Assembly: GCF_900182915.1 (NCBI RefSeq)
Contig: NZ_FXUG01000004.1
Span: forward strand, 248,001 to 312,000
From: Neorhodopirellula lusitana
Lineage (GTDB): Bacteria; Planctomycetota; Planctomycetia; Pirellulales; Pirellulaceae
DNA: 64,000 nt
Direction: 5' to 3'
Shown in pieces: positions 1 through 7,844 of the stretch; position 1 is the stretch's first letter; each line of letters begins with the position of its first letter. The notes beneath the pieces are model-generated. The model was given only the letters and a program-made list of their open reading frames with translations. It did no database searches and had not been told where the DNA came from. The translations under genes and the position numbers were made by a program.

Positions 1-218
1 CGGCACACATACCGATCACAATGGCCGTAAATCGCGTCACTGACCGACATATCGTAGGCCGACATGCTCTTGGCGATCGTGCCCGCCGCCGCCCCAACTC
101 GGAAGAACCAACGCACCACCTCTTGGCCGGCACCGATCTCGGCGAACGAACCGTAGCGTCGCGGATCCAGGTTGATCTGAAGTGACTTGCGTTCGGTCGA
201 TGGTCGTTCGTTATTCAT
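1..218 (-). CDS. Conserved hypothetical protein, N-terminal fragment
   Basis: The gene runs off the left edge; only the first 72 codons are visible, starting at an ATG complementary to 216-218. The peptide begins MNNERPSTERKSLQINLDP and continues with EIGAGQEVVRWFFRVG and the patch SMSAYDMSVSDAIYG. From memory this resembles the N-terminus of a soluble family of roughly 450-500 residues shared by planctomycetes and cyanobacteria, which is named inconsistently in databases. I know of no firm function for it and assign none. There is no signal peptide or membrane segment in the visible part. It lies downstream of the ArgE-like gene on the same strand, 276 bases away, and that gap holds nothing I can recognise. 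Confidence 0.7.
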   Translation of the reverse strand, partial: MNNERPSTERKSLQINLDPRRYGSFAEIGAGQEVVRWFFRVGAAAGTIAKSMSAYDMSVSDAIYGHCDRYVC

Positions 219-494
219 TTTGAGTTACCCCGGGTAAGGTCAGTCCGCGCAGTTGTGCCGAAGTGATATGCGACACAATTCGCGTCCATGCCAGCGGAAA
301 CCGGCGACATCGCCTCAAGGTCGCCCCACACGCCTTGCCTGACCGCTAGGACCCGCCCAGCCCGATAAGTTTTACCCATCGCTCAAGTTTACCGGCAGCG
401 ATTCGCCAAACCACGCGATCCCAGATTCCTGCCCGCCCAATCAGCCATCCGGTGCAGCCAGAAACCACCCCCGCGACAACACCCCCGCTCGTCC

Positions 495-1748
495 CTAGCA
501 AAAACGCCGGATCGCTGATTTATATAGTGACACACCTTTTTCCAGCTGATCCAGCTCGATGTACTCATCCGTGGTGTGCGCCTGGTTGATGCTGCCCGGA
601 CCACACACAATTCGCTTAGTCAGGCCTTCAAAAATGCAGCCGTCGGTGGCGTAACATTTTCGGGCCGGTTGGTTGGGACCGATCACTGATTCGGCCAACT
701 CACACATCGCCTCGACGCACGGCGAATCCACGGGAGTTTCCAACGGAGGCCCACCCGAGAACTCTTTGAATTCGATCCCCAGTTCATCAGCCCGCTGCTT
801 GACCGTGTCAATAAAATCGAGTCCATCCACCCCTGGCATGGTACGGAAGCACGCCCAAGCGACGCAGTGATCGGGAACGATGTTGACCGAACTCATCCCA
901 TCACTGACGCCAAAATTCCACGTCAACGTGGGCGGATCAAAACGCTCGTCGCGCAGTCCGGGATCAATGCGGCACTGCTCGTCGATTCCTCGCATCGTTT
1001 CCAGCATTGGCACCATGGCCAGGTTAGCGTTAATCCCTTCACCCGTGCTGCTATGTGCTGCCTTGCCACGCGATTCCACTCGCAATCCCATGATGCCCTT
1101 GTGAGCATGCACGACCTGTAATTCCGTGGGCTCGCCAATGATGCAAACGGGGTTAGCGGCAACAATTTCTCGGTAAGCCTTGCTGCACTGAACCAAGTCC
1201 TTCGCACCTTCGAATCCAACCTCTTCGTCAGCGGTACAAACGATCCACAACGGTTCAGTTTGTTCACTTGCCAAAACCGAAGCGGCGGCTTGCAACATCG
1301 CGGCAAGCGATCCTTTCATGTCGCACGCCCCACGTCCGTAAAGGCGATCGCCCTGGACCACCGCCTTAAACGGATCCCCACCGGGCCCCGACCAACGGTC
1401 CGCGGGCACCACGTCGGTATGACAGAAATACGCCAGACCCCCGGGTGTCGTGCCGGCCTTACCCGCTGACAGGGAAGCCGGCGTTTCGCTGGAAAGACCC
1501 TCGTCACCACCTGAAAGCTCACTGGGTGCGGCCCCGGCCAGCGGTTCACGCTTGGCGACCAGATTGACCTTTAGCACGCCTTTCCGATCCGTGTAGGTCG
1601 TCACCTCAACGTCGAATCCGAGCGTTCGCAGGCACTCCGCTACATGCTCGCTGATCGCGTGATTGCTGAGATGGCTGATCGTGTTGAACCGAATCAGCTC
1701 CTCAAGGACCACCTGCGCCTGCATAAAACTCATCGAATTGCTGGACAC
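495..1748 (-). CDS. argE: M20-family deacetylase, probably acetylornithine deacetylase
   Basis: Predicted to remove the acetyl group from N-acetylornithine in arginine synthesis; a cytosolic dizinc hydrolase. M20 metal ligands are visible: His110 in FCHTDVVP, Asp143 in GACDMKG, Glu175/Glu176 in TADEEVG and His391 in NQAHTTDEY. The central KGIMGLRVESRGKAAHSS patch is typical of the dimerisation domain in ArgE/DapE enzymes. Length (417 residues) is slightly above the usual 380-400 because residues about 69-102 form a Ser/Ala/Gly/Glu-rich insertion before the first metal motif. The start is a GTG: a strong GAGG lies six bases upstream, whereas the next ATG codons at residues 6 and 9 have no ribosome site. 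It stands alone, divergent from the lipoprotein gene at 1868. DapE or another M20 amidase is the alternative, as the family is hard to split by eye. Confidence 0.8.
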   Translation of the reverse strand: MSSNSMSFMQAQVVLEELIRFNTISHLSNHAISEHVAECLRTLGFDVEVTTYTDRKGVLKVNLVAKREPLAGAAPSELSGGDEGLSSETPASLSAGKAGTTPGGLAYFCHTDVVPADRWSGPGGDPFKAVVQGDRLYGRGACDMKGSLAAMLQAAASVLASEQTEPLWIVCTADEEVGFEGAKDLVQCSKAYREIVAANPVCIIGEPTELQVVHAHKGIMGLRVESRGKAAHSSTGEGINANLAMVPMLETMRGIDEQCRIDPGLRDERFDPPTLTWNFGVSDGMSSVNIVPDHCVAWACFRTMPGVDGLDFIDTVKQRADELGIEFKEFSGGPPLETPVDSPCVEAMCELAESVIGPNQPARKCYATDGCIFEGLTKRIVCGPGSINQAHTTDEYIELDQLEKGVSLYKSAIRRFC

Positions 1749-1867
1749 AATCCACCTCTAAATAGTAAGCCTGCGAAAGATTGATCTGGAAACGCTCGCC
1801 CAAAAATGCGTACCAAACGATTCATCCTCTTTTTGACGACGCCATTGCAACCGAATACGGCCTCCCT

Positions 1868-2545
1868 ATGAAGACCCCCGCCCGAAAAGCTCCACTTTCG
1901 ATAGCCCATCTGGCATTGGGTGGAATCTTGATGGTCGGACTGATCGTGACCCAATCGGGTTGCATCGGCCTGATGAGCAACCTGATTCACGCTGTGGGTG
2001 GCGACAAGGTCCCCGCCGAATGCCCGGCACTGAAGAACAGCAAAGTGGCGATCGTCGTAATGACCGATCAAAGCCAGTATACCGATGACATCGCAGCTCG
2101 ACTGCTGGTTCGGAAATTGGGCGGCGTGCTGAAAACCGAGGTCGATAAATTCGAACTAGTCCGCGAAGAAGTGGTCCAACAATGGCGAGACGTTCACGGT
2201 TGGGACAACGTCGACTACTTAGAAATGGGAAAAGGCGTCGAAGCTGAAAAACTGCTAGTCGTCGAACTCACCGACATGCGTCTTCGAGACGGAGCCACCC
2301 TGTACCGCGGGCGGGCCAACGTCCACCTGAAGGTGTTCGACATCGAAGAGGAAGAGGAACTGTTCACCAAAGACATCGACGAATACACCTATCCGGTCAA
2401 CGCTGGACAATACACCAGCGAAACGACCGAGCCCAAGTTCCGCAAGCTGTTCCTGGACATGCTTTCGAAGAAAATTGCTCGCAACTTCCACCCGTACGAC
2501 TTCGCCGACACGGTCGCCCTCGACGGTGCAATCGCCAGCCAATAG
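1868..2545 (+). CDS. Lipoprotein of unknown function
   Basis: A 225-residue protein starting MKTPARKAPLS, with a positively charged N-region, a hydrophobic stretch and a lipobox ending VTQSGC, so it should be lipid-anchored after signal peptidase II cleavage. The reading frame is open to 1781, but the ATG at 1868 is the one that places the signal peptide correctly. The mature part is mixed alpha/beta and acidic. It contains NSKVAIVVMTDQSQYTDDIA and a pattern of alternating hydrophobic strands around LLVVELTDMRLRDGATLYRG, resembling small periplasmic domains in which a strand is followed by a Glu-rich loop (residues EEEEE). I do not recognise a catalytic motif. It is monocistronic and followed by the repeat-bearing gap before lpdA. 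Confidence 0.75.
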   Translation: MKTPARKAPLSIAHLALGGILMVGLIVTQSGCIGLMSNLIHAVGGDKVPAECPALKNSKVAIVVMTDQSQYTDDIAARLLVRKLGGVLKTEVDKFELVREEVVQQWRDVHGWDNVDYLEMGKGVEAEKLLVVELTDMRLRDGATLYRGRANVHLKVFDIEEEEELFTKDIDEYTYPVNAGQYTSETTEPKFRKLFLDMLSKKIARNFHPYDFADTVALDGAIASQ

Positions 2546-2664
2546 AAGCTGACACGGTGGCGATCCATCGCAGCACAGGCACTCCACGAGTCGAACCGGC
2601 ATTCAATCATCGAACCGGGCTCGATTTCGAAACCGGCGTTCGACTTCATTGATGACCGCCCGGG

Positions 2665-2754
2665 TTCTTTGGTGACGGTCCATTCTTCCGTGACCGTTCG
2701 CTCTTTCGTGACCGCCCGTTCTTTCGTGACAGTTCGTGCTTCCATGACAGCTCG
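2665..2754. repeat. Five tandem copies of an 18-bp unit between the lipoprotein gene and lpdA
   Basis: Units at 2665-2682, 2683-2700, 2701-2718, 2719-2736 and 2737-2754 share the pattern TTCTTTCGTGACCGTTCG with one to six changes each. They lie in the 428-base gap 2546-2973, which otherwise shows no gene or RNA. Read on the minus strand the unit would code for a six-residue repeat of the type RTVTKE, but that frame runs antisense through the end of the lipoprotein gene and is not supported as a gene. The array ends about 220 bases before the lpdA start. Confidence 0.8.
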
Positions 2755-2973
2755 GGGCTCCGCTCTCGTCACTGTGCTGAGCCTCAAACTCGCTGACGCC
2801 TTAACAGCGCACCTGGAGCCCGCCAGTCCCCCAAACGGACTCTGACGGATTCACAGACGCCCGCCCGACCCAGTCCGTCTAACTCAGTCGGCTCGACAAG
2901 TCCGGTGCAGATCGAGACAATCGCAGGAAGCGAACCCGTTTCCCGATTGTTTCCAGACTGAGATAGCGTCCCC

Positions 2974-4395
2974 ATGACTAAAACGGCTCACCACGAACTT
3001 GTCATTCTTGGCGGTGGCCCCGCTGGCTACGTTGCCGCCATCCGAGCTGCCCAGCTCGGCATCGACGTCGCTTGCATTGAAGAAAACCCAGTCTTCGGCG
3101 GGACCTGCGTTCGAGTGGGCTGCATCCCCAGCAAGGCGTTGCTGGAATCAAGCCATCTTTACGAAGAAGCCCAACACAAGTTTGGCGACCACGGCCTGAA
3201 CATTCAGGGCATCGAGCTTGACCTCGAAAAAATGATGGCTCGCAAAACCAAGATCGTTAGCGCACTGACCGGCGGTATCGACATGCTCTTCAAGAAACGG
3301 GGCGTTAAGGCCTACCACGGTCGCGGGAAACTACGCGACGCCGAATCGATCGAAATCACACCGTCCAAAGACGCGGACAAAGACCAGCCCTTGGTGGTGA
3401 CCGCTGACCAAATCTTACTTTGCCCTGGAAGCGTGCCCGCTAGCCTTCCATCAGTGGAAGAAGACGGTGACCTGATCGGCAACTCCACCGCGGCTCTTTC
3501 CTACCCCGAAGTCCCTGAAGAACTCGTCGTGATCGGCGGTGGCTACATCGGACTGGAACTCGGCAGCGTCTGGAATCGTCTTGGCAGCAACGTGACCGTC
3601 TTGGAAGCATTCGATCGTGTCCTGCCCGGACTCGACAATGAAATGGCGAACTTGGCACACCGCGCATTCAAGAAACAGGGCGTCACATTCCACACCAACT
3701 CGATGGTGTCTTCCGCTCGCGTCGACAAGTCGCAAAGTAAGCCGTGCACCGTTGAAGTCAAAGACGGCGACACGATCTATTGTGACCGAGTACTGCTAGC
3801 GACTGGCCGTGCCCCAGCCACCGATGACCTGGGCCTGGCCGCTGCCGGCATTCAAACCGATCGCCGCGGCTTCATCGAAGTCAACGAACATTTCGAGACT
3901 CCCGTACCGGGCGTCTACGCAATCGGCGATTGCATCGGCGGCGCCATGCTCGCCCACAAAGCGATGGAAGAAGGCATCGTGTGCGTCGAGCGCATGGCCG
4001 GTATCGCCAGCGAAGTGAACTACGACGTGATCCCTGCGATCGTGTACACGTATCCTGAAATCGCGATGGTGGGCCGCACCGAAGAACAACTCAAGGAAGC
4101 GGGCATCGAATACAACAAAGGCGTGTGCCCACTTGGTGCCAACGGACGCGCCCGCACCCTAGGCGATACCGACGGCCGCGTGAAGATTCTGGCCGACGCC
4201 CAAACCGACCGCGTGCTCGGCGTTCACATCATCGGCCCGCGTGCTGGCGACCTGATCGCAGAAGCTGCGTCCGCGATGGAATTCGGCGCCAGCAGCGAAG
4301 ACATCGCTCGCACCTGCCACGCTCACCCGACGTTGTCCGAGGCTGTCCACGAAGCGGCCTTGGATGTCGACAACCGAGCGATTCACACGGCGTAG
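2974..4395 (+). CDS. lpdA: Dihydrolipoyl dehydrogenase (E3)
   Basis: Flavoprotein that reoxidises dihydrolipoamide with NAD+ in the pyruvate and 2-oxoglutarate dehydrogenase complexes or the glycine cleavage system. At 473 residues it is the normal family length. Visible elements in order: FAD-binding GGGPAGY at 13-19; the redox disulfide Cys45/Cys50 in GGTCVRVGCIPSK; the NAD-binding GGGYIGLELGS near residue 190; the FAD-binding YAIGDCIGGAMLAHKA patch near 315; and the dimer-interface active-site pair His451/Glu456 in HAHPTLSEAVHEAA. All catalytic residues are intact. No E1 or E2 genes are adjacent, so it probably serves several complexes encoded elsewhere. The ATG at 2974 places the FAD motif at the usual distance from the N-terminus. 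Confidence 0.96.
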   Translation: MTKTAHHELVILGGGPAGYVAAIRAAQLGIDVACIEENPVFGGTCVRVGCIPSKALLESSHLYEEAQHKFGDHGLNIQGIELDLEKMMARKTKIVSALTGGIDMLFKKRGVKAYHGRGKLRDAESIEITPSKDADKDQPLVVTADQILLCPGSVPASLPSVEEDGDLIGNSTAALSYPEVPEELVVIGGGYIGLELGSVWNRLGSNVTVLEAFDRVLPGLDNEMANLAHRAFKKQGVTFHTNSMVSSARVDKSQSKPCTVEVKDGDTIYCDRVLLATGRAPATDDLGLAAAGIQTDRRGFIEVNEHFETPVPGVYAIGDCIGGAMLAHKAMEEGIVCVERMAGIASEVNYDVIPAIVYTYPEIAMVGRTEEQLKEAGIEYNKGVCPLGANGRARTLGDTDGRVKILADAQTDRVLGVHIIGPRAGDLIAEAASAMEFGASSEDIARTCHAHPTLSEAVHEAALDVDNRAIHTA

Positions 4396-4570
4396 CTTTC
4401 GCCATACCGGATCGCGACCGCTCATTTCGCAACCGGCCGCCCCCCGACTCTCACGGCCGGCCGAAAATACCTCCGCCAATGCTCATTTAATCGTATTTCC
4501 TCAGCCACGGAACGGCTGGCGATCGATAGAATGCCGGCGTGAAGATATGTAACTGTAAGGAAACAAATAG

Positions 4571-5074
4571 ATGACCGAATCCTCATCCGACGACAGCACG
4601 CAATCGATTGATCGCGTCAGCTCGTCAAGCCACTCCTTGAAAGTCATCGGATGGCGAGAATGGGTGGCACTTCCCGGACTGAACGTTCGACGGATTAAAG
4701 CCAAGATCGATACCGGTGCGAGATCCAGCTCAATTCATGCTTTTGACGTTGAGCCGTACATCGGCGAAGGAGTGGAACGCGTCCGCTTTTCGATCCACCC
4801 TGCACAATCTCGCGACGACTATGTCGTCAACGCAGATGTCCCAATCCTAGAACGACGACACGTCCGCAGCAGCAACGGTGAAGTCAGCGAACGCATCGTC
4901 ATCCTCACGGAACTCGTGATCCTAGGACGAAGTATGCAGGTCGATCTCACCCTCGCTAACCGCGACGCGATGGGCTTCCGAATGCTGGTGGGCCGCGAGG
5001 CGATCCGCCGCCGCTTCTTGGTCGACCCCAGCGCTTCGTTCATGGCTGGCCGGATTCACCGAAAGAAGCACTAG
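4571..5074 (+). CDS. Retropepsin-like (so-called ATP-dependent zinc) protease, partner of RimK
   Basis: A 167-residue protein of the family often named ATP-dependent zinc protease (Pfam PF05618). Residues 24-55 read KVIGWREWVALPGL followed by KAKIDTGARSSSIHA. The DTGA at 47-50 is the active-site signature of single-domain retropepsin-like aspartyl proteases, and LVGREAIRRRFLVDP near the C-terminus matches the second conserved patch (hydrophobic-hydrophobic-GR). No zinc-ligand motif is visible, so the aspartyl-protease reading is preferred over the database name. AAGGA stands nine bases before the ATG. The next gene is a RimK-type ligase, the partner commonly seen beside this family. The working idea is that RimK adds amino acids to a target and this enzyme trims or processes it. 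The N-terminal 22 residues are Ser/Asp-rich and look disordered. Confidence 0.85.
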   Translation: MTESSSDDSTQSIDRVSSSSHSLKVIGWREWVALPGLNVRRIKAKIDTGARSSSIHAFDVEPYIGEGVERVRFSIHPAQSRDDYVVNADVPILERRHVRSSNGEVSERIVILTELVILGRSMQVDLTLANRDAMGFRMLVGREAIRRRFLVDPSASFMAGRIHRKKH

Positions 5075-5089
5075 CGTTGCGTCCTTGAT

Positions 5090-5106
5090 GCCAAGCCGAA
5101 CTTGGC
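5090..5106 (+). terminator. Short hairpin between the protease gene and rimK
   Basis: Perfect six-base stem GCCAAG/CTTGGC with a five-base loop, 15 bases after the protease stop codon. It is followed at once by a second weak inverted repeat (GGCCAA..GTTAGCC) but not by a T-run. It could reduce readthrough or stabilise the 3' end; it is too weak to call a firm terminator. Confidence 0.3.
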
Positions 5107-5244
5107 GGCCAATCGGTTAGCCTGAAGTTCAATGGCAATCGATTTCGTCACACAACTTTCAACACCGAACTTTTTTCACCACCGAACTTTTCTAGCTCGC
5201 ACCTTTTTCGTCGCATTTCACGACTCCCCTTACTGGCCGAACTC

Positions 5245-6459
5245 ATGAAGCTCGCAATCTTATCCTGTAGCCCCAAGTGCTACTCCACTCGGCGACTACT
5301 CGAAGCGGCAAAGCAACGCGGCGCCGAAGGCAAAGTCCTCAACACGCTGAAGTTCGCAATCGACCTCGAACAAGGCGAGCCCGACCTGTACTACCGCAGC
5401 AAGCATCTCAGCGATTACGACGCGATCCTGCCACGCATCGGGGCATCGATCACTTATTTCGGAACCGCGGTGGTCCGCCAGTTCGAGCAAATGGATGTGT
5501 TCAGTGCGAACTCGTCCGCCGGCATCACGAACTCACGCGACAAGCTACGTAGCCTTCAAATCCTCAGTCGCCACCAGATCGGCATCCCGCAAACCGCGTT
5601 CGTGCGAGACCGCAAAGACATCCTGCCCGCAATTGAACGAGTTGGTGGGGCACCCGTCATCATCAAATTGCTCGAAGGCACCCAAGGTGTCGGCGTGATC
5701 CTGGCTGAATCCGTCAAGGTTGCCGAAGCGATTATCGAAACCCTACACAGCACCCGCCAAAATGTTCTGGTGCAACGCTTTGTTGCCGAGAGTAAAGGAC
5801 GCGACATTCGTGCGTTTGTCGTCGGCGACCGAGTCGTCGCGGCCATGCGCCGCGTCGCGCAGGGCACCGAGTTTCGCAGCAACGTGCACCGCGGCGGCGT
5901 GACTGAAGCGGTCGAACTGGACGACACTTTCGCCGAGACCGCAGTCCGGGCAGCTCAGATCATGGGCTTGAAAGTAGCTGGCGTCGATATGCTCGAAGGC
6001 AAAGACGGGCCCCAAGTCATGGAAGTCAATTCCTCACCGGGACTCGAAGGTATCGAAAGCTGCACGAAGCTGGATATCGCCGGAGCGATCATCGACTACA
6101 TGGCCGCTCAAGTTGACTTCCCCGAAGTCGACGTCCGACAACGATTGACCGTTAGCCGTGGCTACGGAGTGACCGAAATTCACGTCCCCGATGGGTCAGA
6201 ATTTGTTGGCAAGACGATCGACGAATCGGGGCTGCCCGAACAAGACATCAACGTGCTGACGCTCTATCGCGGCACCACCGTGATCCCGAATCCCCGGCTC
6301 AAGCGGACCCTGGAACCCAACGATCGCATGCTGTGCTTCGGCAAGCTGGAATCGATGCGGAGCATGGTGCCAGCCAAGGTTCGCAAACAACGCAGCCCGA
6401 AGGTGAAGTCCCTTCCCGCTTCAGCGAAGCAAATCCAGGACGAAATCTCGGCGAGTTAA
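5245..6459 (+). CDS. rimK: RimK-type ATP-grasp amino-acid ligase with C-terminal TrkA_C (RCK_C) domain
   Basis: RimK enzymes use ATP to form peptide bonds between a carboxylate (in E. coli the C-terminal Glu of ribosomal protein S6) and an added amino acid, usually glutamate. Residues 1-95 form the N-terminal fold (MKLAILSCSPKCYSTRRL). The ATP-grasp core lies at about 100-290, with ITNSRDKLRSLQIL, PVIIKLLEGTQGVGV and the metal-binding MEVNSSPGLEGIE. Standard RimK proteins end near residue 300. Here residues about 305-378 form a TrkA_C/RCK_C-like domain (GYGVTEIHVPDGSEFVGKTI, then DRMLCFGK), the ligand-binding module of potassium channel regulators. A basic tail follows. The gene follows the DTGA protease on the same strand with a 170-base gap and no strong ribosome site (start ATG at 5245). 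The added domain suggests that ligase activity responds to a small molecule; that is inference. Confidence 0.9.
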   Translation: MKLAILSCSPKCYSTRRLLEAAKQRGAEGKVLNTLKFAIDLEQGEPDLYYRSKHLSDYDAILPRIGASITYFGTAVVRQFEQMDVFSANSSAGITNSRDKLRSLQILSRHQIGIPQTAFVRDRKDILPAIERVGGAPVIIKLLEGTQGVGVILAESVKVAEAIIETLHSTRQNVLVQRFVAESKGRDIRAFVVGDRVVAAMRRVAQGTEFRSNVHRGGVTEAVELDDTFAETAVRAAQIMGLKVAGVDMLEGKDGPQVMEVNSSPGLEGIESCTKLDIAGAIIDYMAAQVDFPEVDVRQRLTVSRGYGVTEIHVPDGSEFVGKTIDESGLPEQDINVLTLYRGTTVIPNPRLKRTLEPNDRMLCFGKLESMRSMVPAKVRKQRSPKVKSLPASAKQIQDEISAS

Positions 6460-6460
6460 T

Positions 6461-6473
6461 CTAGGTAACCTAG
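6461..6473. promoter_or_regulatory. 13-bp palindrome between rimK and the Cys-rich gene
   Basis: CTAGGT-A-ACCTAG is a perfect odd palindrome starting two bases after the rimK stop codon and about 100 bases before the next start. Its position would fit an operator for the Cys-rich gene or a protein-binding site at the end of rimK. No T-run follows, so a terminator is unlikely. Confidence 0.25.
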
Positions 6474-6570
6474 GTTTGCTTTTCCCGTCCTTCGGATTGT
6501 TTTGCTCTTAGCGATCGTTCGGCGTCGATAACTTATTCCGTTGAAGGAAACCCAACGGGAAAGGAAACCG

Positions 6571-7782
6571 ATGTTTCGGATGATCAAAGACAGCCTGACG
6601 TATTTCACATGCGAGTTATCCAGCCAAATGGGCTCGCGTTTTCTAACAGCGACTCATCAAAACGGCGCAGCGGTTCTGCTGGCCGCATCAATGACGGTCG
6701 CTGGAACAGGAATCGGCTCGCCAGCATTTGCTCAAGGCGTCTGGGCAGAACCCGCTTGCGGCGTTGAGCCCGCTTGCGGTGCCGAACCAGCTTGTGGTGC
6801 CGAACCCGCATGCGGCGCGGAAGTCTCCTGTGGATGCGAAAGCGTTTGCCAGTGCGAACTCTCGCATGAACCCGCCTGTGGAGCGGAAGCCCCTTCCTGT
6901 GGCTGCGAACCCTCCTGCGGTTCTGAGCCTTCTTGTGGCCTTGAACCCTCTTGTGGATTTGAGCCATCCTGTGGCCTGGAACAGCCTTGTATTCTCGAGC
7001 CTTCATGTGGTCTTGAACCAGCATGTGGCTGCGAATCGGTTTCCGTTGGCTGCACCGGAGAATGCGGCTGTGCCGTCAACCAGGGCTGCGATTGCGGCGA
7101 AAAGGGTCTGCTCACCCACAGCCGTTTCACCAAACGCGGCCCAGTCTTCCACATTCTGGACACCGTTGCCGGTGGACTCGAAAAGCTGGCGACAACGCGA
7201 TTGACTGGACACCGCCAAGCCGTTCGACAATGTTCCTGCACAAACTGCAGCCAAGCGAGCATGCACGGTTCGGACGTCTACTCATCCAATAGCTACCCAG
7301 CGGACAACCACACCTACGAAACCCAACCGTCGATGCCCGCTCATTCGCATCAACACGGACATGCCCACGTGCAAACCACACCGCACATCCAGTCGGCTCC
7401 CGCGAACCCATTGCCACCAACGCCGCAGATTTCTTCGCCGGCTGAAAGCAGACCCACCTTTGAGCCACCGGTGCGAGCCGATCTGCAGCCCAAGACAACC
7501 ATTCGCCGCATCACCCCGGCCCCCATTCCGACACCTCGGCCCGCTGCACCGCGTCCGACGACTCAGCGTCAACGTCGCCCTGGAAGCCTGTTCGACCAAA
7601 TGCACGACCCGTTCGAAGACGACTCGGCAAGCCGCACCGCTCGAAGCCCCAAGACGATCTACCGTGCGACCTACGCTCAAGAAGCGGATGCCGCCAACGG
7701 AACTGGCCAGGAAGACCCCCAGGAACCCCGACAGGACCAACGCACCGAATCGGATGACTACTCGGACTACTTCCGACGCTAG
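6571..7782 (+). CDS. Secreted Cys-rich protein with tandem EPxCG repeats
   Basis: The ATG at 6571 has AAGGA six bases upstream; the longer frame would need a TTG at 6541. The N-terminus has a long n-region, then a hydrophobic stretch and a plausible signal peptidase I site PAFA-QG near residue 56. From about residue 60 to 185 the protein is built of short units such as EPACGAEPACG, EPSCGLEPSCG and CGCES, carrying most of its 28 or so cysteines. Then come a basic segment, a CSCTNC cluster, a His-rich stretch (HSHQHGHAHVQ) and a Pro/Arg/Thr-rich tail ending in acidic residues. No catalytic motif is visible. Cys density and secretion suggest a disulfide-linked surface or wall protein or a metal binder. 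Planctomycete cell walls are known to contain Cys-rich protein, but assignment of this one is inference. Repeat number is likely to vary between strains. Confidence 0.8.
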   Translation: MFRMIKDSLTYFTCELSSQMGSRFLTATHQNGAAVLLAASMTVAGTGIGSPAFAQGVWAEPACGVEPACGAEPACGAEPACGAEVSCGCESVCQCELSHEPACGAEAPSCGCEPSCGSEPSCGLEPSCGFEPSCGLEQPCILEPSCGLEPACGCESVSVGCTGECGCAVNQGCDCGEKGLLTHSRFTKRGPVFHILDTVAGGLEKLATTRLTGHRQAVRQCSCTNCSQASMHGSDVYSSNSYPADNHTYETQPSMPAHSHQHGHAHVQTTPHIQSAPANPLPPTPQISSPAESRPTFEPPVRADLQPKTTIRRITPAPIPTPRPAAPRPTTQRQRRPGSLFDQMHDPFEDDSASRTARSPKTIYRATYAQEADAANGTGQEDPQEPRQDQRTESDDYSDYFRR

Positions 7783-7800
7783 AGCATCCCGATTGATAAC

Positions 7801-7828
7801 GGGGCTGGCTTTCCCAGCCTCGGCTTTT
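7801..7828. terminator. Hairpin with T-run between convergent genes
   Basis: GGGGCTGG, loop CTTTC, then CCAGCCTC (7 of 8 paired), followed by GGCTTTT. It sits 18 bases after the Cys-rich gene and 17 bases before the end of the convergent LRR gene. It is a fair rho-independent terminator for the plus strand. Confidence 0.55.
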
Positions 7829-7844
7829 GAAACGCCGCTAAACG

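Noticed and set aside
2389-2787. Minus-strand frame with RTVTKE-type hexapeptide repeats
   Set aside because: Repeats arise from the 18-bp DNA array; the rest is antisense to the lipoprotein gene, with no ribosome site.
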